Shown here: piece by piece, positions 31,501 to 46,500 of the stretch | Layout of the letters: each line of letters opens with the position of its first letter | How positions within the stretch are numbered: the stretch's first letter is position 1 | Assembly: GCA_013398615.1 (NCBI GenBank) | Contig: VZSR01002741.1 | Coordinates: forward strand, 1,672,713-1,736,712 | DNA from: Brachypodius melanocephalos | Lineage: Eukaryota > Chordata > Aves > Passeriformes > Pycnonotidae | Reading direction: 5' to 3' | Length of the DNA stretch: 64,000 nt | The notes under the pieces: model-generated | The model's database searches: none | What the model was told of the DNA's origin: nothing | What the model saw: only the letters and a program-made list of their open reading frames with translations | Program-made: the position numbers and the translations under genes

Positions 31501-34500
31501 GCCTCAGTGAGTGCAGAATGAACCTGCACACTGCAGGACTGGGTGCTGTGAGCCAGAGCTGCATCTAAGGAGGGTTTAGGCTGGATTTTAGGAAAAGGTT
31601 CTTCCCCGGAGGGTGCTGGCACTTCCCAGGCTCCCCAGGAAATGGGCACAGCCCCAAGGCTGCCAGAGCTCCAGGAGTGTTTGGACACTGCCAGGGATGC
31701 CCAGGGTGGGATTGTTGGGGGGTCTGGGCAGGGTCAGGGGCTGGGCTGGATGATCCTGGTGGGTCCTGTCCCACTCAGGATATTGTGGGATTCTATGATC
31801 CTTTGGTCACTGTCCCATTTTCCAATGGGATGCCTTAAAAGTAGAGCAGCTGTGCTGCTGCAGTCCTGCCTTAGTAAAGCAGAGTCAGATTTTCACTGCA
31901 AACAGATTTTAAGCCATGGACAGGCTGCAGTTTAACCCTTCTCTCCTCCAAAGCAAAGCCCAGAGGAGCCAAGCAGCAGTGCTGAGTTCCTGCAGGGAAT
32001 GACAGCTGGGAAGGGCATGTGGGGCTAGAGAACTTTCACAGCTTGGGAAGCTGGGAGACACTTCCTCATGATTTGGGCAGGACAGAGGGGATTCTGAACA
32101 GCCAATGGTTTGTGTTAATTTGGGGCCAGACTCCACAAATCCTTCCTGTAGGAAAGCGAGCTTCTGGAAGCCACGGATGTGAACCAAAGAAAGGTTAAAT
32201 AGTGAAAAACCCAAGCAGTTCAGTCAGAGAGACAGGTAAAGGTGTGAGCAAACACAAGCAAGATAAACCCAACAGGCATCTGGAAGGGGCAGTGAATCCC
32301 AGGATACAGAAACACACCATCAACTCCTGGCCTGGGGCATGTGCAGAGCTGGGACAGCCCAAGAGTGCCCTGGCTCAGCCCCCACCCCAGGGTCAGGCCT
32401 GGATCTGTGCTGTCTGTACAGTACTTCCCAGCCCCTTCGGACAGGCTGGACACCAGCAAACGCCAAATTATCATCTCTTCCCATTCCTGTAAAAAACTAT
32501 TCAATTGAAAACCATTCCCCCGACCCCTCAGGGCAACTCTGGCCCCAGGATAACATTTTCCCAGCAGCAGACAGGTCGGTGGCTCGGGGTTTGTGCAGGG
32601 AAGAGGTGACAGCAGCTGTGTGGCACCTGGGGGAAGGGATGTCCCTTTTCTGGGTGCCTTTGGTTGCATTCCCTTCCCAGGTGGTGCAGCCTGGGCCAGG
32701 TGGGAACCCAAATTTAGCCAGCATTAATCAAAATGAGAAGTGTGGAGGAGAAGCCCCAGGCCAGCCTGGCACTCCTGGGGTGTGTGCAGATCCTCCTGGC
32801 CTCTGGCTGCCCTGGCTCCCTGCCTTGGAGTGGGTGAGAGCTCAGCCCCGGGGTGTCCCCACCCATTCCAGGATCCTGATGGGGCCCTTCCAGCTCAGCA
32901 CATTCTGTGGTTCTACAATCCAAAGCCTTCCTGTGCCTCCCTGCATCTCCTGGAGCAACGTTTGTCTTCCACAGGTCCTCGGTGCTTCCTGGAGGCTGGG
33001 ATGGGCACAAGGAGCTTTTCCCTTTATTTCCCACTGAGAGCTGCAAAGAAGCTTTTCCTACTGGATGGGGCCACTCAAGAGGACAAGGGAACACTCAAGA
33101 GGAGGGATCACAAACAGACATACAAGGACTGGGGAGGGTCCTTGCACCCCACAGTGTTCCCTGAAGGCTCCTGGGGTTTGTGGTCATCTTCTGGAGTCGT
33201 GGCAGGAGAATTTCTAGAAATTACTCCCCTTTAGAGACTCCTGTAGCATGGAAAGGGTCTGTGGTGATGTGGCCCTTTACAAGGGATGTAATTGTATTCA
33301 AAATATAGCCAAAAAATCCATTCAGCCTGAACCAGGGACAGCCTGTGGTTCCTTCAGGTGTGTTTAAACACACTGGGGCTGCTCAGGCATGGAATGGTTT
33401 GGGTGGGAAAGGACATTAAAGCCAATCTCATCCCACCTACTGCCATGGGCAGGGACACCTTCCACTAGCCCAGGATGTTTCAAGTCCTCTCCAACCTGGC
33501 CTTGGACACTTCCAGGGATCCAGGGGCAGCCACAGCTTCTCTGGGCACCCTGTGCCAGGGCCTGCCCACTCTCCCAGGGAACAATTCCTTCCCAATATCC
33601 CAACCATCCCTGCCCTCTGGCAGTGGGATGCTGTTCCCTCTTGTCCTGTCCCTTCCTATCCAAAGTCTGAAGACCTGCACAGACTCAGGGAATGTTTAGG
33701 GAAGGGCTTCACACACGTAGCAATAATCCAAGGGGAGGCTAAACCTGAGAGGCATGAGGAAATCCTCCAGCTCAAACAGCCCGACATTCCTGACTCCAGA
33801 GGTTTTGCAGGGTTTATCTCCAGCCTGCCTCCCCAGCAAGCCCCAGCAGAGAGTCCCCAGCACAAACCACCACAACCTGTGTGGCCACGTGCCCAGAGAG
33901 CCCCTCCCAGCACTGGGAAATGGGATAAGGTGTGGATCAGATCCAGAGACAGAGCAGAGGAGAGATGGTGCCCTGGAAGAGCAAGATTGGAACTCTGGGA
34001 GCGTGGGCAAACTGCGAGCTCTGGCCTGACGTTAAAGAAAAAGTTTAAGTGATTGAAAAGCTCCTTTAGCTGGGTATTTTCTTGCCAGGAGCCTTCTGGA
34101 TGAGGCTGGCAGCTCATCCTCAACAGAAAACGAACACCAAGGCTGGGTTTTAATCAGAGAGTTCTTCCTATGCCACAGCAGCAGCACAGCCAGCCCTGCA
34201 TTCCTGCATGGAGCAAGCCAAGGACAAGCACAGATCAGAGACCCTGCCCTTCCCACTGCAGGGTATCTCAGTGCTGGAGCACTGGTTTCCTAAAGGAAAA
34301 GGCTGAGAATTCTCTACAGCAACTCTCCTATTTGTGATTAACACCTCCAACATTGCTGCTGCACCAGCCCAAAAGAAATGAGTCCTGACCTGCTCTTCCC
34401 TGCCAGCCCTGCGCAACCAGAATTGTCCAAACTCCGTGAAGGGGTTTGGGAAGCTGGGAGAAAACAGGAAGACAGGAAAAAAATAGTTTTGAGAAGTTTA

Positions 34501-37500
34501 CATGGCTGTAGAAAGGCACAAAAGTGTCATTCCAAAGAGAAAAAAAGTATACTTTTGTGTTTAGCATGGGTGTGTAGCTGTCCTGTTCAGAGATGTGCTT
34601 CCAATGGAGGAATACATTCCTAGTGTTACCTGTCATCCCAGACACCTTATGGGCTGCAACACTGGATGACATTCCAGCTTTTACTTATTTTCTTTAGAAA
34701 GTAAGTATTGATGGGGTTTGTACCACCACACCAGCTCCTCAGCCCACCCTGCTTGCGCTGAAAAATGGGACTTTTTCCTGGTTTCAGACCCTAAAGCAAG
34801 GAGGAAATGCTACAGCCTGCTTCCTGCTCTACATATCCCTAGAGAAGGAATGCTGCTGCAGCTCATGCAAATCCAACCAAACATTGCGGCAAAGCCCAAA
34901 ATAATAAAAGAGAAAAAATAAATAAGAGTCATCCTGCAGGATCAGGGGTAAAGCTGCAGGTGGTTTGCTCTCCTGGAAGGCTCTGTGAGGAGCCACATCC
35001 CTAACAGGAGTGGGAATGTGACGCTAGAAATGCAGACAGCTCTTCCACCTCCTGCTGGGCGTCAGCAGGACAGGCACTGACCAGGGAAAGGGAACACTGA
35101 AGGGGGGAATTCCACTTCCACTTCCAAGCCGATTATCCCGTTGTAGCCAGAGTATGCCAGGGCCCCTGTCTGGCAAATCCCAAGGAAACCCCCATCCCAC
35201 AGAGCAGAGGGAAGCACCAAGAGAGTGCCCTTGGTGGAGCAGCACCATTACCTGGGAGAGAGGAAGGAGGAGCTGCCGAAGCTGCTTTCCCCATTACACA
35301 AAGGGTCCGGGAAGAGATCGGCCTCGTTCCCTTCCCCGTAATCCTCGAAATGCTCCTCCCCGCTGATGACGGTGACGATGGAGTGGCTGAGCTCGGAGCC
35401 CAGGGCCAGCTCGTGGGGATGGGATCTGTGGGAACAGACAGGGACATGTTAGAGGGAGGTGCCACAGCAGCCTTTCCATTGCATCCAGGACATCCTCTTC
35501 CCAGGATTATTGGGTTTGTGTGGACAGGACTCGGTAGGGGAGTGATGGGTTCTGTGAGGAGCTGCTGGAACCTTCCCCTGTGTCCAGCAGAGCCCATCCT
35601 TGGTGGCTCCAAGACGGACCCGCTGCTGGCTGAGGCTGGGGCCACCAGGAATGGTGGTGGCACCTCTGGGATAACAGATTTGAGAGGGAAAACACAAGAA
35701 AGTGATGGGGCAGCTGAACTGAGTGCACAGGAGTGGGGTGAGAACACTGGACAGGAACAGCTCTGCAGGGCAGGGCAGGAGAGGGGCAGGAGCTGCTCCA
35801 GGCACCAGAGCTGAGATCGCCCTGAGATTCCTGGGATGACTCTGAGATTCTGTGGGGAAGCCCGTGGGGAAGCAGCTGTGTCCCAGCAGCCCATGGAGGG
35901 CAGGGAGGTGCAGAGATGCACCTGCAGCCCCTGGAGGAGCCCAGGCCTGGAGCAGGGGCTGCCTGAGAGGGGCTGTGAGCCCGTGGTAAGCCGTGCTGGG
36001 ACAGGGTGCTGGCAGGGACCTGTGGATCCATGGAGAGAGGAGCCCAGGCTGGAGCAGGGTCCTGGTTGGATTTGTGACCCTGTAGGGGACCCAGGCTGTG
36101 CCTGAAGGACTGACCCCATGGAAGAGTGACACACAGAGCAGCTCCTGGAGAACCATCGCCCATGGGATGAACTCAGGTTGGAGAGCTTCCTGGAGAGCTG
36201 TCTCCTGTGCAAGGGACCCCACACTGGGGCAGGGGAAGGGCTCTGACTCCACTTCCTGAGCAGTGGCTGGAACAATGTGTGATGACCTGACCATAACCCC
36301 ACTCCCATCTCCTTGTGCCACTGGGGGGAAGGAGAGGGAACTGGGAAGGAGGGATGATGGGGGGGTAGAAGTGTTTTTAAGGTCCGATTTTACTTCTCAT
36401 TATCCTGCTCTGATTTTGTCAGTGATAAATTCAATTAATATCCCCAATTCGAGTCTGTTTTGCCCATGATGGTATTTGATGGGTGATTTCTCCCTGTCCT
36501 TATCTCAACTCATGAACCCTTTGTTATATTTTCTTTTTCTGTCCATCTTTGGAGGGCAGAGATGGAGCAGCTTTGGTGGGTTCCTGGTGTACAGCCAGGG
36601 TCAACCCAACCCACCAAGTGAGTGGTGTGCCCTATTTTGGCAGAGCAGGACAGGACAGGAACAGCCCAGGCACCACTGGGAAGTTTGTGGTGATTTTTTT
36701 TCCCCAATAAACCAAGTTTTTCCATTGGCAGCTGCAACACAGGATCTGGGGGCACTCAGACTCGCAGACAGCGCCCAGGGCTGGTGACAAGCTCTTGCTT
36801 GAGTAGAAGCATGGCAGAGACAGAGCTGGGCACGTCCCAGCCACATCCTAAATGCTGTGGGTTCCATGGCAGCCCCTGTCAGGCTCACACTTGCTTGTTG
36901 CTGCCTAATCCTCTCAAGGGCCTGGGCTTTAACCCTGTAACCCCGAGGGATTGGTGTTGGGGAGGGATGGGGACAGACCCCCAGCAAGACAAAGGAGCTC
37001 CTTCCCTGCTCCTGCTGGGAAAATGCTGTGTGTGACAATCCTGGAGTGGGGATTGAGCTCCATGTGTTTGTAACGCCAGATCCAGGAGGCTGCAGCCTCG
37101 GAGCAAACCCTGAACACACCGAGCACGGCTCCTGGGATGTCCCTTGCTCCTGAGGGGACACAGAGTCACTGTCCCTGGAAGAGTCTTTCCATTGCATGGA
37201 GCCACAGAATGCTGGAATGGTTTGGGCTGGAAGGACATTAAAGCTCATCTCATTCCAGCCCCTGCCATGGGCAGGGACACTTTCCACTATCCCAGGTTGC
37301 TCCAATCTCTGTCCAACCTGGCCTTGGGCATTTCCAGGGATCCAGGGGCAGCCACAGCTTCTCTGGGCACCCTGTGCCAGGGCCTCTCCACCAAGCCAAG
37401 CCCCCTTTCCTGCCCAGGACTATGGATGTTTTCAAATCAAGCTGGAGAAAAGGCAGGAGGGATTTGCAACAACGGAGCTGTGAAAGCAGCCATGGGGCTG

Positions 37501-40500
37501 TGAGCCACAGGTCTGTGTTTTGGGGGATTAACAACACTCTGCTCTCCAAAATTCTATGCTAGAAATCATAATAATATTGCATTATTACAGAAATTGGTAT
37601 TGGCTATGCCCTTATCTCCATGCACTTGCTAGGAGAGGGAAATGGGATACAAGCAGATTGCTGGACTAAACCAGAAAGAAAAAAAGATTACAGATAAGCC
37701 ATTTATGACAAAAAACCTGCTCCATCTGAAGGATTTGCCCTTATCCCGCTAATAAAAACATGTCAACCCTCCAGATCTCTATTTAATCACAAATAAATCC
37801 AGCCCAGCTTGTGGGAATCTGCACATCCTCCTCGTGCCCTTGAGAAGCACCAATATTCCACAGTGGGACCCACCAGAACCCATCCATCTCTGTGGTGAGT
37901 CAGACCTTCACCAAAAGCAGTGGAAATCTCTCCAGGAATAGAAGCCAGGGGGTGGAATTGCTAATTCAGAAGCAAAACCCAAGCCCAGAACTCTAAATTT
38001 GGGGCTGTGGTTTGATAAGCACTGTACAGAAGCAGATCTGATCAGGCACCTGGAAACCCTCAACCTGGATGCTTTGGGCAGTAAATTTTATTTCCTATTC
38101 CCATCTTGAGGCTCAGGCAGTTTCAGGACCCAGAGTCCAACTAATCTTTACTACACACAGCCTAAACAACCTTTAAGCTCAAACCATGTCAGGTATGTTG
38201 AGCTCTGAGGAGTGATGCTGAAGCTCTGATTCAGCCCAGCAGCTGCACTGAAGGGATTGTACCGCCCTGGGTGTCCCTGGGCACCAGAGGTGTCCTCCTG
38301 TGTGAGATCTGATGGTACCAAAACCAGCCCTCAGCACTCCCAGAGGTTCCCATGCCAAACCTTGCAAATATATAAATCAAATCAAGTTTTTGGCTCCCTG
38401 CAATTTGCACACGTTTAACAATCTGGGAACAAGCCCCACTGTGCTTGGACAGAGAACCCAAAGGACATCCAACCTTCCCAAGCCCACACCTGGGGTAGGA
38501 GGGAATCCCAGAATGGTTTGGGTTGGAAGTCCCAGTTCCACCCCTGCCATGGGCAGGGACACGTCCCACTATCCCAGGTGGCCCCAAGCCCTGTCCAGCC
38601 TGGCCTGGAAGACTCGCAGAGATCCAGGGGCAGCCACAGCNNNNNNNNNNNNNNNNNNNNNNNNNNNNNNNNNNNNNNNNNNNNNNNNNNNNNNNNNNNN
38701 NNNNNNNNNNNNNNNNNNNNNNNNNNNNNNNNNNNNNNNNTGCCTCTCCGACGTCCCCAGCTGGGATTTTGGGGTGGGAGGGAAGCCTGGTGCTCCCAAA
38801 AAGCAGTGGGAGCTGTAAGCACTCCCCGGAGCACCAAGCCTGGGCCTTTTTGGGATGAAACTCATCGTGTGTGGTACAGACCTCAAGCAAAGGTGATTCC
38901 AGAGGTTTTGGTGCAGATTGGTGTTCTTGGGGCACTAACCTGGCACTGGCACAGCTTTTCCAGGAAAGCTGTGGCTGTCTCAATCCTGGACGTGTCCAGG
39001 ATGGGGCTTGGAGAAACGTGGTCCAGTGGAAGGTGTCCTTGCCCACGGCAGAGGATGGAATGAGATCAGCTTTAAAGTCCCTTTCAACCCAAAGCATTCT
39101 GTGACTCTGATCCTAAAGGAGTTCTTCCCTGCCCTCCTGCCTGCCAGCATCCCAGTTTCACCCTAAACCCCACTTTTCCTCCAGAAATGGGGTGGGCCCA
39201 GGAGCAGTTTCGCCAGCAGCAGTTCAGACCCGGGGAAGGAGATCTTGGCTCACATTTCTGTGCTCCAGGCAGAGGTTTGAAACCAGTTATTACAGGAGGT
39301 GGTTGCACATCAAAGGGAACATGCATGTTTTTAGGGAAAACAAAAATAGAACGAGTTCCCCTCCTGACTGGAAAATTATATGTTGTGTTTCTGGCTTAAG
39401 TGATAGATTAAAAACTGCAAGTCTTTCAGGTGTTTGGATCACCTGAGAAGTTATTTTAGAGGTTAAAGATGCTAATGAGAGTACAGAAGATCTCCCAAGG
39501 CAAGCAACGATTAACTCAAAGAGATTGCCAGGCCGGGCTCCAAACCAGCCTACACAAACCAGCCTAATTATTCTCGTTATTCCTCCAGAAGAGCTATTTC
39601 GGTCCCGCACACCGTTACGAACACAAAGAACAAACCAAGTCCCAGCAAGACAAACTCGGCCCACTCGCTGTGCAGCCCTGGGGCTGTGTCTCCCTCCTGC
39701 CTGCCCCACGTGGGGGGCTCTGCTCCTGGCTGCTCCCCCTCACCCATGCTCCGGCTCCTCGATGGGATCGGTGAATTCCGAGTGCACGGCGGAGTCGATG
39801 GCGCTGTCGGTCTCCACCTCGTCGTGCATCTCGTGCTGGACCAGGGTGCTGGTGTCCTCATCCGTGAAGGTCTCGCACTCGCTGTAGGTGCTCTCCGAGC
39901 CCATGTAGGCACTGTCAGTCACCTCATTTGCCTGGTTAACAACAACAAAAAAAAAATCCGCAAGAAGCAAATCAGTAAGATCCTGCAGCTGCGTGGATCC
40001 GTGGCAGAGCGGGACAAGACATGGATGAGGCGGGGAATTTTGGCTGTGTTGCATTTCTGAACGCAGGAATCCAACCTCTGGAATCACCCCAGGCCCATGT
40101 ACTGCTCTGTGGGCACCACGGGGTGCACCTCATGCTTGCAGGGCTTGGGAAGCAGATCACAAAAATAGGGACTAAGTAAGAGCTGGAGGGAGGTTTTGTT
40201 GTGAGCCAGGATGGATTTGGCCAGGGCAGGAGGGATTACCCACTGCTGACTCAGCAGTTCCCATCGCTGCCGCTTTCTCCCATCCCATTCCAAGAGAATA
40301 TGTTATTAATCTGAATTCCCTGCAAAAAACACCATTCAAAACTCACAGTTAGCCCTTGGACCACCTTTTTTTTTGCCCTGTCTGGTAAAACCTCCCATCC
40401 CTCAACAGCAAATAAACTGTTTCTAAATCTTCATTACAGCTTCTGATTTGCAAGCACTCAAATCTCTGCATTTCAGCTGGAGCAGCATCTCAAACCCATC

Positions 40501-43500
40501 AGTGAGCAGGCTCTGGGAAAGCAGAAGGGTTTGGGTTTTAAGAGATTGTGATATGAGCAAGGAGAACTATGTTTTCCTCCCTCTTCTGCACCCCAGGCAG
40601 GTGTTCACCTTCAGTCCTGCCTGTTTGCTCCTACACACGGACAGGGACAACCCCTCCTGACCCTGATGTCTGGAGAACCACGGGAGCAGCAGCAGAAACC
40701 CCCCAAAAGCCAAAGCTCTTGTTACCCTTCACAGTGCCAGCCCCTTTCCTAAGATTTGGGGATTTCCCCAGCATGCCTCAGAGCAAATCAAGGAATTTTG
40801 GGATGTGCCAGTGCCGGTGCTGAGCTCCAGCTGATCCCCTGTCATGGAGGGGTTGGGCAGAGGGGTGGGAGCCCTCCTGCCCAGCCTCCAGGTGAAGAGC
40901 TGCTCATGGAAAGCTACCTGCTCCACCTGAAGTTCACCTGGCAAGATCCCACGTGCTCAGCTGCCCCTCAAGCAGAGCCAAACAGCAGCAGTGTGAATGC
41001 AGGCACGACTGAAGCAGAACCCTTTTCCTCTGTGTCAGGGCACACAGAACAGCTTTCAGGGCTTTTCCAAGATTTTGGAAAATATGACATTTCTCAAAGG
41101 AGTGCATTCATAAAATCATGGAGTGGTTTGGGTTGGAAAGGACTTTAAAGCCCATCTCATTCCACTCCCGGCCCATTCCACTATCCCAGTTTGCTCCAAG
41201 CCCCATCCAGCCTGGCCTTGGACATTCCAAGGGCAAAAAGGGATGGAAAACCTCAAAGGGATGGAGAGAGAGCTGATAACAGCAATTCCCACTCCACCTG
41301 GACACTGGGAGCAGCCAAGTGACTCAGTCCAGCCCTGCTTGGCTCTCCCAGCCCCTGTGCCCACCACGCTCAGCAGGATGGAGACAGCCAGGAGCTCCCC
41401 TTGGAAGCCTGGCTCAGCCTCCACCTGGCTTGTGGACACCAGCACCTCCAGGACACCACCCTGAAGTTAAACACGACATAAACCTGCACGGAGCTGGGCT
41501 GAAGTCAGGGGCTGTTCCAGTGAGCTCCACCAGGGCAGAGCCTGTGCCAGTCTTGCAGAGAGAAACAAAAGCCTCTAAAGCCCCCACCCACTTAAAAAAG
41601 CATAAATCCACCAACACCACTTACACATCTAAAGCTGGGACTTGCTTAAGTGCTTTACTGGATTTATGCTGCACTTTCTAGAAACACCATTAATGCTCCA
41701 GCAGGAGGGACAAGGGGAAGCAGAGGATTGACCTGCCTTGGCTTGGTCACGGACAGAGAGAGCCCAGGAGGTGACAGCAGCCACCCCCAGCTGCACATTC
41801 CCCTCCCTTTTGTCTGTTTGAAAAAGATTTCATGCCAAACTGGAAAGAATTTTGCTTGCACACTAAAAAATAAAGGCAGCTTTTTAAATACCAACCCCTC
41901 CACCACACTTCTCAGAGGAAAAGCTTAAATTTAAGCATATGCTGAAATATTATAATGAGCAAATTGAGATATTATAATAAGCACAGAGTAAAGACAACTA
42001 CTGAAAGAAGCCAAAAAACCTCCAAACACTCCAATTCACAAGTAATTTCATTAAAACTCCTGCTGTGGTTACTGCTGACCTTCTCATCATGAAGCAAACC
42101 AGGAGCAGAACAGTGCCCTCAGTCAGATGTTAACAAGAGGACCTTTAAGGTGCCTTCCAACCCAAACCATTCCATGATTCTATGATTTCTCTACCAAATT
42201 GTTCCAAAACACCTTATTGATGGGAAATACATGCATAGACAGGCTGGATTTGGGAGCAGCCCTTTTGGAGTAGGAGAATCCACCAGCACAGCACATCAAC
42301 CACTGCCCTTTGGCCACACCAAAGATATACATCAATTTCTTATCTAAAAATTGCATTTTTCCTCTGTGATACCAGCCTAGATGAGGTTTCAAAAGCAAGA
42401 GAGCCCCATTAAAATTAAACCTGTGTGGACAATGAGTTAAGAAGCAGCTGAGACTGTAAACAAAGTCCTTCTCCTGAGCACGAGCGTGGAGAACTTTGCT
42501 ACACATTTCACCACAGAATCAGTAACTAAACCTCAAGAAGAGATGCCAGGAGGAGATAGGCAAACCAAGAGGGTTCAGGTATTGCCAAATGCCTGACAGA
42601 GCCAAATTCCTGTCCCTGGCAAGTGTGTGGGTACAGAAAGTTCTTATTTATGGCCTCACGAGCAGCTGGTTCGTACATTGACCCTTCAAACCCCCCTGCC
42701 ACAGCTCTCCTTCAGCCAGCTTTGCCTTCCTGTGAGCAGAAAGTAAACATTTTTTCCAGCTTAAAAAACAGCCAAATACCCTTAAAAACATCCATGGGCT
42801 CAGGACAGCCAGGCTGGGCTTCAACCACCCCAGGGGACTTGCCAGGAACATTCAGAGCAGGGTTGGTGTCACCAATATCAATACATTTTAAGTTTTTATC
42901 TAATAAAGCACACCCTGGGTGCTTCAGGCAAACCTCAAACATTGAAACTGGGACTCAGGCACACACAGAGTTCTGAGCTGGACCAGGATCAGGGTTTGAC
43001 AGAGGTTCCCAATCTCAAATCCAGCTCCCTCAGCAGGTATTTCCCTAGAGCCACACCTGACTGACAGAACATGGGCCACCCACAGGCATCTCTGCCTGCT
43101 CAGGGAAACTCCAGGTGAGCACTCCTGCCTCTGAAAGGAAATAAATGGTGCAATCAGCACTGGGGTGGTGTAAGGTGCCCTGCTGACACAGGTGAGGAGC
43201 CTCCTCCAGCAGCAGCTCATCCATTCCAGGACTCTGATGACATACAGGAGTAAAGATTACTTTACCAGATGTTGTAAAGTGCTGTAAAACCATATGGATT
43301 TTTTAAAAAGCTGCTGCAGTGAGAAGAGAGTGATTCTGGGGAATCACCTGCAAGGTCCAGGCAGGGACAGGCTCAGCTTTGATCTGCCAGGGACAGAAGC
43401 TTCAGCACAAGCTCTGCCAAGGCGTTGCCTTGGAAAGGAGGGCAAAGTCTGGCTCCCAGGGAGGTTCCTTCCAGGCAGGGCTGTCCCTGGAGCTGTCCTG

Positions 43501-46500
43501 GCATCCCAAAGCTCTGCTGTCCTTGGACACAAACACTGGGAAGGTTGGGAGGGGAGGTGAGTGACAAGGAAAAGGAAAAACAACTCTGCTTTCCCAGCAG
43601 AAGAATCTGTTTCTGAAGAATCCAGCCCTGACTGCACACAGGATGGAGAGGAGATGGATCAGCTACAAAAATCCCACCCCAAGGACACCCTGCAGCCCAG
43701 ACAGCAGTGACAGTGCCAGGCTGGGAGGCATGGAGAAGGGACACAGTTGTGTTCATGGTCCCACATTAATGCAGCACATTAAAGCCCTGGAACACCCCAG
43801 GACAGCTCAGCCTCCAGAATGCCACTCTGGGGACTGTCACCTCTGGCTCCTAATATTGCCCTCTTCCCACACACCCAGGCAATGCCAGCTTTTCAGGGAG
43901 GACATAGAGCCTGTGCTCAGCCCTAGCAAATTCACAGCTCAGCTCCTCAGTTTGGGTTGTTACACTTCATCACCCCCCTCAAGGCTGGGCAAGAGAAACG
44001 TGCTGCACCTGCTGGGGCAAATTGAAAACACTCACCCAGCCCAAAAACAACCCCAAAACCAACTCACAAAACACCACACCTGGAACGCTGTCCCCAGCAC
44101 CCCAGAGACCAGCAGGCTGGTCCAACTCCCCCGGGTAGACCCAGGCAGAGGAGTGTGAAGTTACACCACAGCCCATGGAATCACAGAATTATGGAATGGT
44201 TTAGGTTAGAAGGGACAATTAAGTTCTACCGAGTTCCAACCCCCCTGCCATGGGCAGGGACATCTTCCACTATCCCAGGCTGCTCCAAGCCCGTCCAACC
44301 TGGCCTTGGACACTTCCAGGGATCCAGGGGCAGCCACAGCTTCTCTGGGCACCCTGTGCCAGGGCCTCTCTCACCTCACAGGGAACAATTCCTTCCCAAT
44401 ATCCCATCTAAATCTCTCCTGTTTTAATCTAAACCATTCCCATGTAAAAAAATCAGGTGGATCTGTCCACGTAAAAAGCCAGGTGGGTTCCCAACCTGCC
44501 CCTTCCCGGCACCTCCGGGGCTGAGCAGGGTCCCTCTGGAAATCCCACCCCTCCTCGTTTTGTGTCAGCTCCCAAAAACCCACCTGTGGAGACATCACCT
44601 CCTCTGCAGAGCCAGATCCAGCCCCGGGAGCTGCTTCTGGGAGGCAGGAGGGAAGCAAAGTCCAGGGGAGCCGGGAGGCTTAAGGAGAGAGCTGCTGAGT
44701 CCCAACAGAGCGCCTTTTGTTCCCGAGCTGCCGATAAGGAGCAGCAGCTCCAGCACTTCCCTCCGTGTGACCGCAGCCTCCTCCCGCTCCCCTGAATTCC
44801 AAAATAAGAGCACGTCCTGGGAGCCCCGCTCCAGGTGCTCACGCTTCCCACGGATCCATCCCCAAAGAAAAAGGTTGAATCCGAGGGCAACCTGTGGAGG
44901 CTTATCTCGGCCTTCCTGCTGCTTCTGGTGAATAATTAAGCGTTAAATGACAAATTCCTTCCTTATAGCCACAAAAAGAGGGATGAATAAAGCTCGGATT
45001 GCTTACCAGGGCAGGTCAGCAGCACTTTTGGTGACTCAGAGGGTGATCTCTGGCAGGCAGTGACAATACTGAGCCCAAAGGAGGTTTACAAACACCCCAA
45101 TGCCACCCTGCCCGAGCTCTCAGCCAAGCAGCTGCTCCCTGCAGACAGGAGCCCAGCAGAGCCAGCACTGGGCAAGAGCTCATCCATGAGATTTTCCCTT
45201 TCCCATGGCAGCCCTCAGCATAGGGACGCCTCGGAACTGCTCACACCCACAAGTTTTGAGGGTTTTGTCTGGTTTTCTGTTTCCTCTCCGCAGAAACCTC
45301 GCATATTTCAGCTCCCTCAGCCCTGCTTACCCAGCATAAACACACTGATTTCCTTCCACTACCTTCCCAAAGCACGTTTTCCCCTTTTTCTCTGGGTTAT
45401 CCTTGCTGTCCTCTGGGCCACATCCTTCCTTCTGAGCAGAACCCAGTGCTCAGCAGCACTGTCTGGAAGTGTCCTGTACCTTGATAAGCAGTTGACCTCC
45501 TGAGCCGAGTCCAGGCCAGCCCAGATTCCTGCTTGGAACGGGAAGGAGTTATGCTTTAACCCGAGCTCTGCCTTCATCTGCTCCTCCTCAGAGCAGGTCA
45601 CAGCCCTTCTGATACTCTCTTGTGCCTCAGCACCTCAGAGAACTTCCCACGAGAGCCCAAAATCAGACACTAAAACTAATTAGGAAAGCTCAATCCCTGC
45701 CCGTTTTATTTCTCGAACTTTTACTGAGACCTGGCTTCCATTGCTGCTCCCCCACACCTCCCGGTCCTTCCCGGTGTCCCACAGCCCCGTGACCACGTTC
45801 CCAGTCTCACACAATCTGCTCGTGGTTCAAGATAAGGTTCCAAGGAGTTTGTTTTCCAAACTCCTTCCAGCCTATTTCCTACAGGGCAAACACTTCAACT
45901 CGGATCTTTTCTCATCAGTGGAGAAATTTCTCACCGTAGCCCTGCACTTGGGTCTTGCCCTCAGGGACATCCCTGTCCAATTTACACTCCCATCCTTCCC
46001 TCTACACAGTTCAGAGTCTGCACTAGAAATTAATTTCTTTGGTATTTTCAGGCTTTAAGACATCAAATTATCACCATGAATTGATCTGGAGAGCTGGAGC
46101 CCCTCTGCTCTGGAGCCAGGCTGGGAGAGCTGGGGGTGTTCACCTGCAGAGGAGAAGGCTCCAGGGAGAGCTCAGAGTCTCTTCCAGGGCCTAAAGGGGC
46201 TCCAGGAGAGCTGGAGAGGGACTGGGGACAAAAGATGGAGGGACAGGACACAGGACAAGGCTTCCCACTGCCAGAGGGCAGGGATAGACGGGATTTTGGG
46301 AAGGAATTGTTCCCTGGGAGGGTGGGAGGCCCTGGCACGGGGTGCCCAGAGCAGCTGTGGCTGCCCCTGGATCCCTGGAAGTGCCAATGCCAGGCTGGAC
46401 AGAGCTTGGAGCAGCCTGGGATGGTGGAAGGTGTCCCTGCCCATGGCAGGGGTGGAACTGGATGGGCTTTAAGGTTCCTTCCAACACAAACCATTCCAGG

